Below are positions 8,149 through 15,649 of a stretch of DNA of 51,569 bases, one piece after another. Where the stretch lies: positions 1 to 51,569 of the forward strand of contig DASYUT010000267.1 in NCBI GenBank assembly GCA_036000965.1. The letters run 5' to 3'. The translations under genes were made by a program, and so were the position numbers. This DNA is from Actinomycetes bacterium (GTDB lineage Bacteria > Actinomycetota > CALGFH01). The stretch's first letter is position 1. Each line of letters starts with the position of its first letter. Under the pieces are notes generated by a model. It saw nothing but the letters and a program-made list of their open reading frames with translations, had not been told where the DNA came from and ran no database searches.

Positions 8149-9713
8149 GACGACACCACCGTCTGCGACTGCTCCCGAAGGAACTGCTGCACGTAGTACA
8201 GGCCGCCGCCCGCCTTGCCCGAACTGCCCGAGCCCTTCCAGCCCCCGAACGGCTGCACGCCCGGCCACGCGCCGGTGGTCGCCCCGGCCCGCCGGTTGAC
8301 GTACACCACCCCGGCCTCGATCTCGTCCAGGAAGCGCCGCACCTCGGCGTCGTCGCTCGAGTAGAACCCGGCCGTCAGCCCGTACTCGGTGTCGTTGGCG
8401 AGGTCCAGCGCCTCGTCCAGGGAGTCGACCGGGCTGACGGCCACGAGCGGCACGAACAGCTCCTCCTTGAACAACCGGTGGTCGGCGGGCAGGTCGGTGA
8501 CCACCGTCGGGGCGACGTAGTTGCCCTCGGGCAGCCCCCCACCCCGGAGCACCTCCCCGCCGGCCAGCACCCGGCCCTGCTCGCGGGCTTCCTTGACGGC
8601 CTGCTCGAACCGCTGCACCGCCTCGGCGTCGATGACCGGCCCCATGTACACGGCCCGGTCGACCGGGTCGCCCACGGCCACCTTCGCGGCCCGGTCGGCC
8701 AGCTTGTCGGTGAACTCGCCGGCCACCGCCCGCTCCACGTACACCCGCGAGCAGGCCGAGCACTTCTGCCCGGAGAACCCGAACGCCGACCGCATCACCC
8801 CGTCGGCGGCCAGGTCCAGGTCGGCCTTGGCCGACACGATGGCCGGGTTCTTGCCGCCCATCTCGCACACGGCCGGGCGCGGGTAGCCCTTGGAGAACTG
8901 CTTGTAGATCGTCATCCCGACCTCGTAGGAGCCGGTGAAGGTGATCCCGTCGACGCCCTCGTGGGCCACGACGGCCTTGCCCACGTCGTCGCCACCCGGC
9001 AGGCAGTGGAACGCGCCCGCCGGCAGCCCGGCGTCACGCAGGCACTCGTACAGCTTCATCCCGGTGAACGACCCCTGCGGCGACGGCTTGAGCACCACCG
9101 TGTTCCCCGCCACCAGCGCGCCACCGGCCGGGCCCGCGGCCAGCGCCATCGGGAAGTTGAACGGGCTGATCACCGCCCACACCCCGTAGGGCCGCAGCAC
9201 GCTGCGGGTCTGCTCGCTGGCCGACAGCTGCCCCATATTCCGGTCGAACCCGTCGTTGGCCTCGAGCTGGTCGCAGTAGTAGCGGATCAGGTCGGCCGAC
9301 TCCTCCACGTCCCCGAGCGCCTCCAGCCGGTTCTTGCCCACCTCCATCGACATCAGCGCCGCCAGCTCGTTGGAGCGCTCGCTGATCAGGTCGGCGGCCC
9401 GGCGCAGCAGCGCCACGCGCTCCTGCCACGGCGTCCGCGACCAGGCGGGGAACGCCGCCTTCGCCGCGGCCACCGCGTCGTCCACGTCGCGCCCGGTCGC
9501 CTCGTGGAAGGTGCCGAGCCGCAGCCCGGCGTCGTTCGGGCTGACCACGTCGAACGTGGGACCGTCGGTGCGCGCCTCCCCGTTCACGTACACCGGGAAC
9601 GTCGCCCCCAGCCAGCCGCGCGCCGTCCGCACGCCCTCGTCGTAGGCGGCATGCAGGTCCTCGTTGTCGGCCGACAGGGTCGCGTAGGTGACGCGGAACT
9701 TGGACTTGGCCAT
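8145..9713 (-). CDS. pruA: L-glutamate gamma-semialdehyde (1-pyrroline-5-carboxylate) dehydrogenase
   Basis: Aldehyde dehydrogenase of the RocA/PruA type, 522 residues. Visible elements are SPFNFPMALAAGP (oxyanion Asn), the NAD-binding FTGSYEVG, the general-base Glu in CEMGGKNPA, the nucleophile Cys318 in FGFSGQKCSACSR and a C-terminal QPFGGWKGSGSSGKAGG. It oxidises glutamate semialdehyde to glutamate with NAD+, the last step of proline or ornithine catabolism. The ATG has AAGGGAG upstream. The coupled aminotransferase could supply the semialdehyde from ornithine. No proline dehydrogenase gene is present in the window. Confidence 0.9.
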   Translation of the reverse strand: MAKSKFRVTYATLSADNEDLHAAYDEGVRTARGWLGATFPVYVNGEARTDGPTFDVVSPNDAGLRLGTFHEATGRDVDDAVAAAKAAFPAWSRTPWQERVALLRRAADLISERSNELAALMSMEVGKNRLEALGDVEESADLIRYYCDQLEANDGFDRNMGQLSASEQTRSVLRPYGVWAVISPFNFPMALAAGPAGGALVAGNTVVLKPSPQGSFTGMKLYECLRDAGLPAGAFHCLPGGDDVGKAVVAHEGVDGITFTGSYEVGMTIYKQFSKGYPRPAVCEMGGKNPAIVSAKADLDLAADGVMRSAFGFSGQKCSACSRVYVERAVAGEFTDKLADRAAKVAVGDPVDRAVYMGPVIDAEAVQRFEQAVKEAREQGRVLAGGEVLRGGGLPEGNYVAPTVVTDLPADHRLFKEELFVPLVAVSPVDSLDEALDLANDTEYGLTAGFYSSDDAEVRRFLDEIEAGVVYVNRRAGATTGAWPGVQPFGGWKGSGSSGKAGGGLYYVQQFLREQSQTVVSS

Positions 9714-9765
9714 GACGTGGCTCCCTTCGTTGGGTGGTGGTCGCCCGAGTGTACGTACGTCCCTG

Positions 9766-9835
9766 GAGCCTGGGCTTCCCCTTGAGCCGGGGCTTCCCCT
9801 TGAGCCCGGGGCTTCCCCGGGAGCCCGGGTTTCGG
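9766..9835. repeat. Degenerate ~18-bp tandem repeat between divergent genes
   Basis: About four copies of a unit like GCTTCCCCTTGAGCCGGG between the dehydrogenase and ispD starts. Part of the unit is self-complementary (CCCGGGGCTTCCCCGGG). Confidence 0.7.
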
Positions 9836-9903
9836 CGCACCTCTTCCGCGAACCACCCGGACAGCCAACCGGGAATCCCCTGCCCTCAGGCAGCGGAGGG
9901 TGG

Positions 9904-9909
9904 CAATAT
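9904..9909 (+). promoter_or_regulatory. Putative -10 box of a leaderless ispD transcript
   Basis: GG followed by CAATAT, then exactly six bases, then the ATG of ispD. The same layout precedes pafA, pafB, helY and the M24 peptidase gene. No Shine-Dalgarno sits at normal distance. A -35 element is not evident. Confidence 0.45.
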
Positions 9910-9915
9910 TCCTCC

Positions 9916-10635
9916 ATGAGACGACAGCCAGGCGCGGTGCATGCCGGCGTGGTGCTGGCCGCGGGCACGGGAACCAGGGTCGGCAACAGCCGCAACAAGG
10001 CGTACCTGCCCTTGGCCGGTCGCCGCATCGTCGTCTGGTCGCTCGAGCTGTTGCAGAGGGTGTCCGGCATCGGCCGGCTGGTGCTGGTGGTGCGTGCCGA
10101 CGACGTCGAGCTGGCCGCGGAGGTACTCGACCGGGAGTACGCCGGGATGCCGGTCGACGTGGTGCTCGGAGGCGCCACCCGCCACGACTCGGAGTTCCGG
10201 GCGCTGCTGCACCTCGCCGACACGATCCGCCGCGGGGAGGTCGACATCGTCCTCATCCATGACGCCGCTCGGCCTCTGACGCCCTTGCGCATGGCCCAGG
10301 ACGTGCTCGCGGCCGCTCTGCGGACCGGCGCGGCCGTGCCCGGTCTCCCGGTCGAGGGGGTGCTGGACGTCGATGCGGCCGGGCTTCTGTCCGGTCCCCC
10401 GTACGACGACCTGGTCTCCATGCAGACGCCCCAGGCCTTCCGAGGTGCTCCCCTGCTGGCCGCGCACGAGGCGGCGGCACGCGACGGCTTCGTCGGGACC
10501 GACACTGCCGCATGCGTCGAGCGCTACAGCGATCTCGCCGTGTCGGTCGTGCCCGGGCACCCGCGCAACCTCAAAGTCACATACGCACACGACCTCTTCG
10601 TCGCCGAGCGGCTGCTCGCTGGGGAAAGGCCATGA
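9916..10635 (+). CDS. ispD: 2-C-methyl-D-erythritol 4-phosphate cytidylyltransferase-like protein
   Basis: The 239-residue protein has the nucleotidyltransferase signature LAAGTGTRVGNSRNKAYLPL near the N-terminus, with the Arg and Lys that bind CTP phosphates, then IHDAARPLTPL, the metal/substrate site of IspD, and a C-terminal TDTAACVER block. IspD makes CDP-methylerythritol in the MEP isoprenoid pathway. The loop after Gly is longer and less canonical than in model enzymes, so a related cytidylyltransferase of wall polymer synthesis (TarI-like) cannot be excluded. IspF is not adjacent. Confidence 0.8.
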   Translation: MRRQPGAVHAGVVLAAGTGTRVGNSRNKAYLPLAGRRIVVWSLELLQRVSGIGRLVLVVRADDVELAAEVLDREYAGMPVDVVLGGATRHDSEFRALLHLADTIRRGEVDIVLIHDAARPLTPLRMAQDVLAAALRTGAAVPGLPVEGVLDVDAAGLLSGPPYDDLVSMQTPQAFRGAPLLAAHEAAARDGFVGTDTAACVERYSDLAVSVVPGHPRNLKVTYAHDLFVAERLLAGERP

Positions 10636-10685
10636 GGTGAGGACATGGAGCACGTGCTCGTGTCGGGTCGAGAGGCTCACATTCA

Positions 10686-11114
10686 TCACCTTCCAGACTT
10701 GCTGGCCGCCTCGGCTGCCTCGCCGGCGGCCGCGTCGGTCTCCACCCCCTCGATCACCAACCTGGTGCCCGGCCGCACCTTGGGCAGCGGCACCGCCTCC
10801 ACGCACACGTCGCCGGGCAGGGGCGCGTCGTCGGCGCCGTTGGCCTTCAGGTCGATGTGGCCGAGGTTGACCAGGTTGTCGTTGGCCACGTGGCCGACCG
10901 CGGTCACCCGCAGGGCGTGGTCGTCGATGTGGATGACGTCGCCAGGGCGCACGCCGCCCGTCGTCTGCTCCGGCTGGTGCAGCACGGAGAAGAAATGCAG
11001 CTCCTCGGGAGCGCCCTCGGCGAACAGGATGAGGATGCCCTGCTCGACGAATTCGGGCACCTGCTCGCCGACCCTGGTGACCGTGGTCACGTAGCGGGTC
11101 GGCAGAGGGGTCAT
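10686..11114 (-). CDS. srlB: PTS glucitol/sorbitol-specific EIIA component
   Basis: The 142-residue protein matches the EIIA-Gut fold: RYVTTVTRVGEQVPEFVEQG, ILFAEGAPEELHFFSVLHQ with the candidate phospho-His in SVLH, and the conserved VNLGHIDLKANG. It would take phosphate from HPr and give it to EIIB. The tail from about residue 125 is Ala/Glu-rich and not conserved. Its ATG overlaps the preceding EIIB stop by one base (TGATG). Because the membrane subunit gene upstream is frameshifted and no EIIC gene is seen, its transport role is doubtful here; a regulatory role is possible. Confidence 0.85.
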   Translation of the reverse strand: MTPLPTRYVTTVTRVGEQVPEFVEQGILILFAEGAPEELHFFSVLHQPEQTTGGVRPGDVIHIDDHALRVTAVGHVANDNLVNLGHIDLKANGADDAPLPGDVCVEAVPLPKVRPGTRLVIEGVETDAAAGEAAEAASKSGR

Positions 11115-11485
11115 CAGACTTCCTTCACGTTGTCCAGCTTGACGCCGGAGACGAAGATGTCCTCCTTGATGAACTGGGCAAGGGGGCCGGCCGGCGAGGT
11201 GGCGTGCACGTCAACCGTTGGCACCTTCTTCATGGGGTAGACCCCGACCCGGGCGGTGCCTCCACAGTCGATGACCGCCACGGCGATCTTGTCGAAAGGA
11301 GCTGAGCTCTTGAAGCCGTCGAAGGGCTCACCGCCGGTCAGCTCGGCGATCCTCTGGGCCACCGGGTGGATCCCGCCGCCGGTCACCGAGTAGATCAGCG
11401 GCCGCTCCGCGGTCGGCTTGATGGTGAGCGGGCCACCCCACCCGCCCCGGCCAGCCTCGACCCTGACCGCCTTGTACTCCGCCAT
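11114..11485 (-). CDS. srlE: PTS glucitol/sorbitol EIIB, N-terminal domain as a separate protein
   Basis: Residues 1-123 align with the N-terminal half of SrlE: GRGGWGGPLTIKPT, a DGFKSSAPFDKIAVAVIDCGGTARVGVYP block whose Cys (VIDCGG) is the phospho-accepting residue, and GPLAQFIKEDIFVSGVK. In enterobacterial SrlE this domain is followed by a membrane part in the same polypeptide. Here the protein stops at the domain boundary, and the membrane part is encoded upstream in a separate broken frame. ATG is preceded by AAGGAGG. It is coupled to srlB. Confidence 0.85.
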   Translation of the reverse strand: MAEYKAVRVEAGRGGWGGPLTIKPTAERPLIYSVTGGGIHPVAQRIAELTGGEPFDGFKSSAPFDKIAVAVIDCGGTARVGVYPMKKVPTVDVHATSPAGPLAQFIKEDIFVSGVKLDNVKEV

Positions 11486-11527
11486 CGTGGGAACCTCCTT
11501 GTTTCTCAGGCGCCGTTTCTCAGACGC

Positions 11528-12082
11528 CTACCTGCCGGAATACAGGCCGAAGCTGGCGAGGTAGGCGATGATCACGGCTGCCGGCCCGGTCACGAGCCGG
11601 GAGAACAGTACCGCGGGCACGCCCACCTCAACCGTCTCCGGCTCGGCCTCCCCGAGGGCGAGCCCGACCGGGATGAAGTCGCAGCCGACCTGCGGGTGAT
11701 CGCGAACAGGGCCGGCAGCGAGTACTGCAGCGGGATCTTGCCCTGGCCGATCTGCACGCCGAGCAGGGTGCCGACGATCTGGGCGATCACCGCGCCGGGC
11801 CCGAGCAGCGGGGACAGCACGGGCAGCGCGCAGACCAGGGAGATGACCAGCAGCCCGGGCAGGCTGGAGGCGAGCGGCGACAGCCGGTCGGCGATGAACT
11901 TGCCGATCCCCGTGGCGAGGATGAAGCCGATGATGAGCGAGATGAAGGCGATGAACGGCAGGACGTTGCGGATCACCACGTCGATCGTTTCCCGGCCCGC
12001 CTGGTAGAGCGCGCCGACGATCCCGCCGACGGCCGACAGCCCCCCAGAGCCGTCCCGGCTGCCCGCCCCTCGCCACGACCAT
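11528..12082 (-). pseudogene. srlE: Frameshifted EIIBC-Gut membrane domain (SrlE C-terminal half)
   Basis: One frame carries GGIVGALYQAGRETIDVVIR through GPGAVIAQIVGTLLGVQIG to LPALFAIT. The continuation, VGCDFIPVGLALGEAEPE and VGVPAVLFSRLVTGPAAVIIA, lies in another frame. A single missing C near 11694-11697 accounts for the shift. A second shift near 12030 is likely, since an N-terminus beginning MVVARGGQPGRLWGAVG (ATG at 12082) is in a different frame from GGIVG. In SrlE the two halves form one protein, N-domain first; here the membrane half precedes the EIIB half in transcription order. The shift could be real decay or a sequence error. Confidence 0.75.
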
Positions 12083-12119
12083 CGGCAGCGAGCAGGAACG
12101 GCGCACCATGAGCCGCTGC

Positions 12120-12149
12120 TTGACCGTGTCCGCATGCACCAGGAATGGT
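12120..12149 (+). promoter_or_regulatory. Possible promoter of the DUF2252 gene
   Basis: TTGACC at 12120 with an 18-base spacer to AATGGT at 12144, 53 bases before the DUF2252 start. The -10 is poor. Confidence 0.25.
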
Positions 12150-12202
12150 TGTCGCAACGATCCGGCGGGCTGTCCGATGACGGCGCGGTGTCGGGAGGTC
12201 TG

Positions 12203-13570
12203 ATGGCGGACGAGCTGCGCACCCCGTTGCCGACGCAGGACGAGCGCTACGCCGCGGGGCGGGCGTTGCGGGACCGGGTCAAGCGTGGTGCCCTGGGCCG
12301 CTGGCGGCCCGCGGAGCACCGGCCCGACCCGATCGACCTCATCGAGGAGCTGCATGCGGGCCGTCTGGAACGGTTGGTCCCCTTGCGGGTCGGGCGGATG
12401 GTGGCGTCGCCGTACGCGTTCCTGCGCGGCTCGGCCGCCCTGATGGCCGAGGACTTCGCGGGCCTGCCGTCCACGGGGGTGGAGCCGGTCATCTGTGGCG
12501 ACGCCCATCTGGGCAACTTCGGGTTCTACGCCTCGCCAGAGCGGAACCTGGTGTTCGACCTCAACGACTTCGACGAGGCCCATCCCGGCCCGTGGGAATG
12601 GGACCTGTGGCGGCTGACCACCAGCGTGTGGGTGGCCGGCCGGCAGAACAGCCTGGCGGAGGGCACCTGCGAGGACGCGGCACTGTGGTGTGCTGCGGCG
12701 TACCGCCGGCAGATCCGCCGGCTGGCCGGCCAGCCGCTGCTGACCCGGTCGTTCGACCGGCTGGACATCGACCGGATGCAGCAGGAGATGGCCGACTGGT
12801 CGCTGCGGGGAGAGATCGAGCGGGCCGCGAACCTGGCCCGTGGCCGGACCAGCGACCGGGCGCTGCCCAAGCTGACCCGCGAGCGCGCCGGCGTGCGCCG
12901 CATCGTCGACCAGCCGCCCGTGGTCATGCACGTGTCGGAGCAGGAGACCGACCGGCTCGTCGACGGGCTGGAGGCCTACCTGGACACCTTGCGACCCCAC
13001 TGGCGGCGGGTGCTCAGCTACTACGTGGTCGTCGACGTCGCCCACAAGGTGGTCGGGGTGGGCTCGGTGGGCCTGCGTGCCTTCGTCGCGCTGCTGCAGG
13101 GAAACGGCGCCCACGACATGCTCTTCCTCCAGCTCAAGCAGGCCAGGCGGTCGTGCGTGGCCCGCTTCGTGCACGGCGACACCGCCTGGCACGCCCATCA
13201 GGGGCAGCGGGTGGTGGAGTACCAGCAGACGCTGCAGACCGTCAGCGACCCGCTCCTCGGCTGGACCACAGTGGACAACCGCGACTACTACGTCCGCCAG
13301 TTCCGTGACATGAAGGGCGCGGTCACCGTGGAGGGCCTGGACGGGTCGGCGCTCCTGGACTACGCCCGGATCTGCGGCACGCTGCTGGCCAAGAGCCATG
13401 CCCGGTCGACCGGCGCCACGGTGCTGTCCGGCTACCTCGGCAAGGGCGACACCGTCGACCGGGCGTTCGCACGCTTCGCCCGCGCCTACGCCGACCAGAC
13501 CGAAGCCGACCACCAGGCGCTCCTCCGGGCCACCAAGTCCGGACGGCTCCCCGCCGAGCACGGTCTCTAG
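12203..13570 (+). CDS. DUF2252 protein (kinase-fold-like, function unknown)
   Basis: The 455-residue protein matches DUF2252: SPYAFLRGSAALMAEDF, the strongly conserved CGDAHLGNFGFYASPE, FDLNDFDEAHPGPWEWDLWRL, and later KVVGVGSVGLRAFVALL and QRVVEYQQTLQTVSDPLLGW. The GDAHLGN and DLNDFDE motifs resemble the catalytic and metal sites of aminoglycoside-phosphotransferase-like kinases, so phosphotransfer is a reasonable inference but unproven. ATG is preceded by GGGAGG; a longer in-frame start exists upstream but lacks such a site. It is divergent from the broken PTS genes and convergent with the amidohydrolase gene. Confidence 0.85.
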   Translation: MADELRTPLPTQDERYAAGRALRDRVKRGALGRWRPAEHRPDPIDLIEELHAGRLERLVPLRVGRMVASPYAFLRGSAALMAEDFAGLPSTGVEPVICGDAHLGNFGFYASPERNLVFDLNDFDEAHPGPWEWDLWRLTTSVWVAGRQNSLAEGTCEDAALWCAAAYRRQIRRLAGQPLLTRSFDRLDIDRMQQEMADWSLRGEIERAANLARGRTSDRALPKLTRERAGVRRIVDQPPVVMHVSEQETDRLVDGLEAYLDTLRPHWRRVLSYYVVVDVAHKVVGVGSVGLRAFVALLQGNGAHDMLFLQLKQARRSCVARFVHGDTAWHAHQGQRVVEYQQTLQTVSDPLLGWTTVDNRDYYVRQFRDMKGAVTVEGLDGSALLDYARICGTLLAKSHARSTGATVLSGYLGKGDTVDRAFARFARAYADQTEADHQALLRATKSGRLPAEHGL

Positions 13571-13636
13571 TGGTCCGTCTCCGAGGTGCTTGGACGCCTC
13601 CAGGCGGTCACCCGGACTACCTGGCCGGCGCTCTGG

Positions 13637-15223
13637 TCAGGGGGCGGCGTGCTCGGCGGTCTGCACCGCCGCCGCGGCCGGGCCGTGCACCAGCCGGCCG
13701 GCGACCAGAGTGAGCACGGCGTCGGTGCAGGTCTGCTTGCGCGGGTCGCCGGCGAGCACGTCGCCCGGGAAGGCGGTGAGGTCGGCGCGCTGCCCGGGCT
13801 GGATCCGCCCGGTGAGCCGCTCCTGGCGGGCCAGCACGCGCCCGCCCAAGGTGAACAGCTCGAGCGCGACGGGCAGCCCGAGGCGCTGGTGGGCGCGGTG
13901 GTGGTGGACGCAGGCGGCCACCCCGTGCCACGGGTCGAGCGGGGTCACGCACGAGTCGGATCCCCCGCCGGTGGGCACCCCCCGCCGCCACAGCTCGGCC
14001 AGCGGGTTCATGCTCTTGGCCCGCCGTGGCCCGAGCCGGCGCACATACATCCCCTCCGGCCCGCCCCAGGCCGCGTCGAACGCCGGCTGCACGCTCGCGG
14101 CCAGACCCAGCTCGGCCATGCGGTCGGCACCGTCGGCCCCGAGCAGCTCGGCGTGCTCGATCCGGTGCCGGCAGGCCGCGAACGGGCCCCGCCCGACCGC
14201 CTTGGCCGCCCGCCGGGCGCAGCGCAACGCCTGCCCGATGGCCACGTCCCCGATCGCGTGCACCCCGACCTGGACCCCGGCCAGCGTCGCCCGCACGTAG
14301 AGGTCGGCCAGGTCGGCATCGTCGACGTAGAGCGTGCCGGTGGTCTCCGGGGCGTCCTCGTAGGGCGACGACAGCGCCGCGGTGTGCGACCCGAGCGAAC
14401 CGTCCAGGAACAGGTCCCCGCCCACCTGGCCCAGCTTGCGCTCGGCCACGTAGTCGAGGTCGAGGTCGCCCCAGTAGGGCACCACCTCCACCGGCAGCGA
14501 CTCCAGCCGGTTCAGCAGCAGCTCGAAGTCGCGCCGGCCGGTCACGTCGGGCCCGCCCATCTCGTGCACCGAGGTGACCCCGTGCCTGGCCGCGAGCCTC
14601 AGCGCCCGGTCCTGGGCGGCCACCACCGCCTGCGCCGGCAACGCCCCGAGCGCGTGACGGCGGGCCAGATGGTTGGCGTGATGGCGCACCACCCCGGTCA
14701 GCCTGCCGTCGGGGTCCCGCTCGCAGCCGACCGCCTCCACGGCGTCGGACTCGGCCAGCAGGTCGAGGGTGGCCAGGCCCTGGTGGCCGTCCACCCGCGA
14801 CAGGTACACCGGTCGGCCCGCGGCCGCCTCGGCCAGCGCGTCGGGGCTCGGCAGGCCTTCGGGCCGGAACGTGGTCTCGTCGAAGCCGTCGCCCCACACC
14901 ACCCCGGACGACGACGCCGCCGCGGCCACCCGCACCCGGCCAAGCAGCTCGGCCGCTGACCCTGCCCCGCGCAGGTCGGCGCCACCGACCGCGAGGCCGG
15001 TCGGGGTCAGGTGGACGTGGGCGTCCACGAACCCGGGCAGCAGCGTGACGTCGCCGAGGTCGACGACCCGGTCAGCGCGCAGGCCGGCCACCTCGGCGGC
15101 CGGGACCACGTCGGCGATCTGCCCGTCCACCACCCCCACGGCGAGGTCGTGGCGGCGGCCCAGCGCATCGGTCGTTCCCGTCGTACCCCAGACGGTGCGG
15201 GCGACGAGCGCGAGCCCGGGCAG
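13637..15223 (-). CDS. Amidohydrolase family protein (YtcJ-like), probable CTG start
   Basis: A metal-dependent hydrolase of the amidohydrolase-3 group: LLPGFVDAHVHLTPTG supplies the HxH metal pair, DGHQGLATLD and SVHEMGGPD follow, then DGSLGSHTAAL, VGVHAIGDVAI, CRHRIEHAEL and GGGSDSCVTPLDPWHGV with the metal Asp. Substrate is unknown; relatives hydrolyse exocyclic amides. GTG at 15139 is the first standard start but leaves out the N-terminal beta-strands. The frame stays open upstream and encodes PGLALVARTVWGTTGTTDAL, typical of the family, beginning at a CTG six bases after a perfect AGGAGG (15231-15236). CTG is therefore preferred here. Confidence 0.8.
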   Translation of the reverse strand: MPGLALVARTVWGTTGTTDALGRRHDLAVGVVDGQIADVVPAAEVAGLRADRVVDLGDVTLLPGFVDAHVHLTPTGLAVGGADLRGAGSAAELLGRVRVAAAASSSGVVWGDGFDETTFRPEGLPSPDALAEAAAGRPVYLSRVDGHQGLATLDLLAESDAVEAVGCERDPDGRLTGVVRHHANHLARRHALGALPAQAVVAAQDRALRLAARHGVTSVHEMGGPDVTGRRDFELLLNRLESLPVEVVPYWGDLDLDYVAERKLGQVGGDLFLDGSLGSHTAALSSPYEDAPETTGTLYVDDADLADLYVRATLAGVQVGVHAIGDVAIGQALRCARRAAKAVGRGPFAACRHRIEHAELLGADGADRMAELGLAASVQPAFDAAWGGPEGMYVRRLGPRRAKSMNPLAELWRRGVPTGGGSDSCVTPLDPWHGVAACVHHHRAHQRLGLPVALELFTLGGRVLARQERLTGRIQPGQRADLTAFPGDVLAGDPRKQTCTDAVLTLVAGRLVHGPAAAAVQTAEHAAP

Positions 15224-15365
15224 AGAGCACCTCCTCGAGGCGAGGCCGCCCGCCAGTGTCCGGCACGACGGGCAGCGGGCATGTCGGGCGAACGAGCCGA
15301 CCGGTACTGGCGCAGTCTACGGAACCGGCGAGGCGGGTACCACCGCCTGTCGGGAACCGGGCGGT

Positions 15366-15570
15366 TGGGAGCCGGGGTCGGGAGCCTGGCGGTCGGGAGC
15401 CTGGCGGTCGGGAGCCGGGGTTCGGACCGGGGGTTCGGACCCGGGCAGTCGGGAGCCGGGGGGTTCGGAGCCGGGGAGTTTGGGAGCCTGGCGGTTGGGA
15501 GCCGGGGGTTCGGAGCCGGGGGTTGGGACTCGGGCGGTCGGGGACCCGGTGGTCGGGAGCGGGGCCGACC
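15366..15570. repeat. Degenerate GC-rich minisatellite in the 15224-15649 gap
   Basis: More than a dozen imperfect units of about 14-15 bp (for example GGCGGTCGGGAGCCT, GGGGTTCGGAGCCG). It fills much of the space between the divergent amidohydrolase and ftsH-like genes and so lies across both promoter regions. After it, 15595-15630 is relatively AT-rich (GCATACTTGCTGGCAGGATA) and probably holds the ftsH promoter. No gene is seen in this gap. Confidence 0.75.
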
Positions 15571-15649
15571 GGTGTAGCGGTCAAGAAAGCCGGGGAGCAT
15601 ACTTGCTGGCAGGATAGACGGCCCGCATCGGGTCAGGAAGGCGGCTCTC

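Noticed and set aside
8145-9713. Reading the dehydrogenase as a general betaine/succinate-semialdehyde type
   Set aside because: FGFSGQKCSACSR and the C-terminal QPFGGWKGSGSSGKAGG fit the glutamate-semialdehyde group better, and the coupled aminotransferase agrees.
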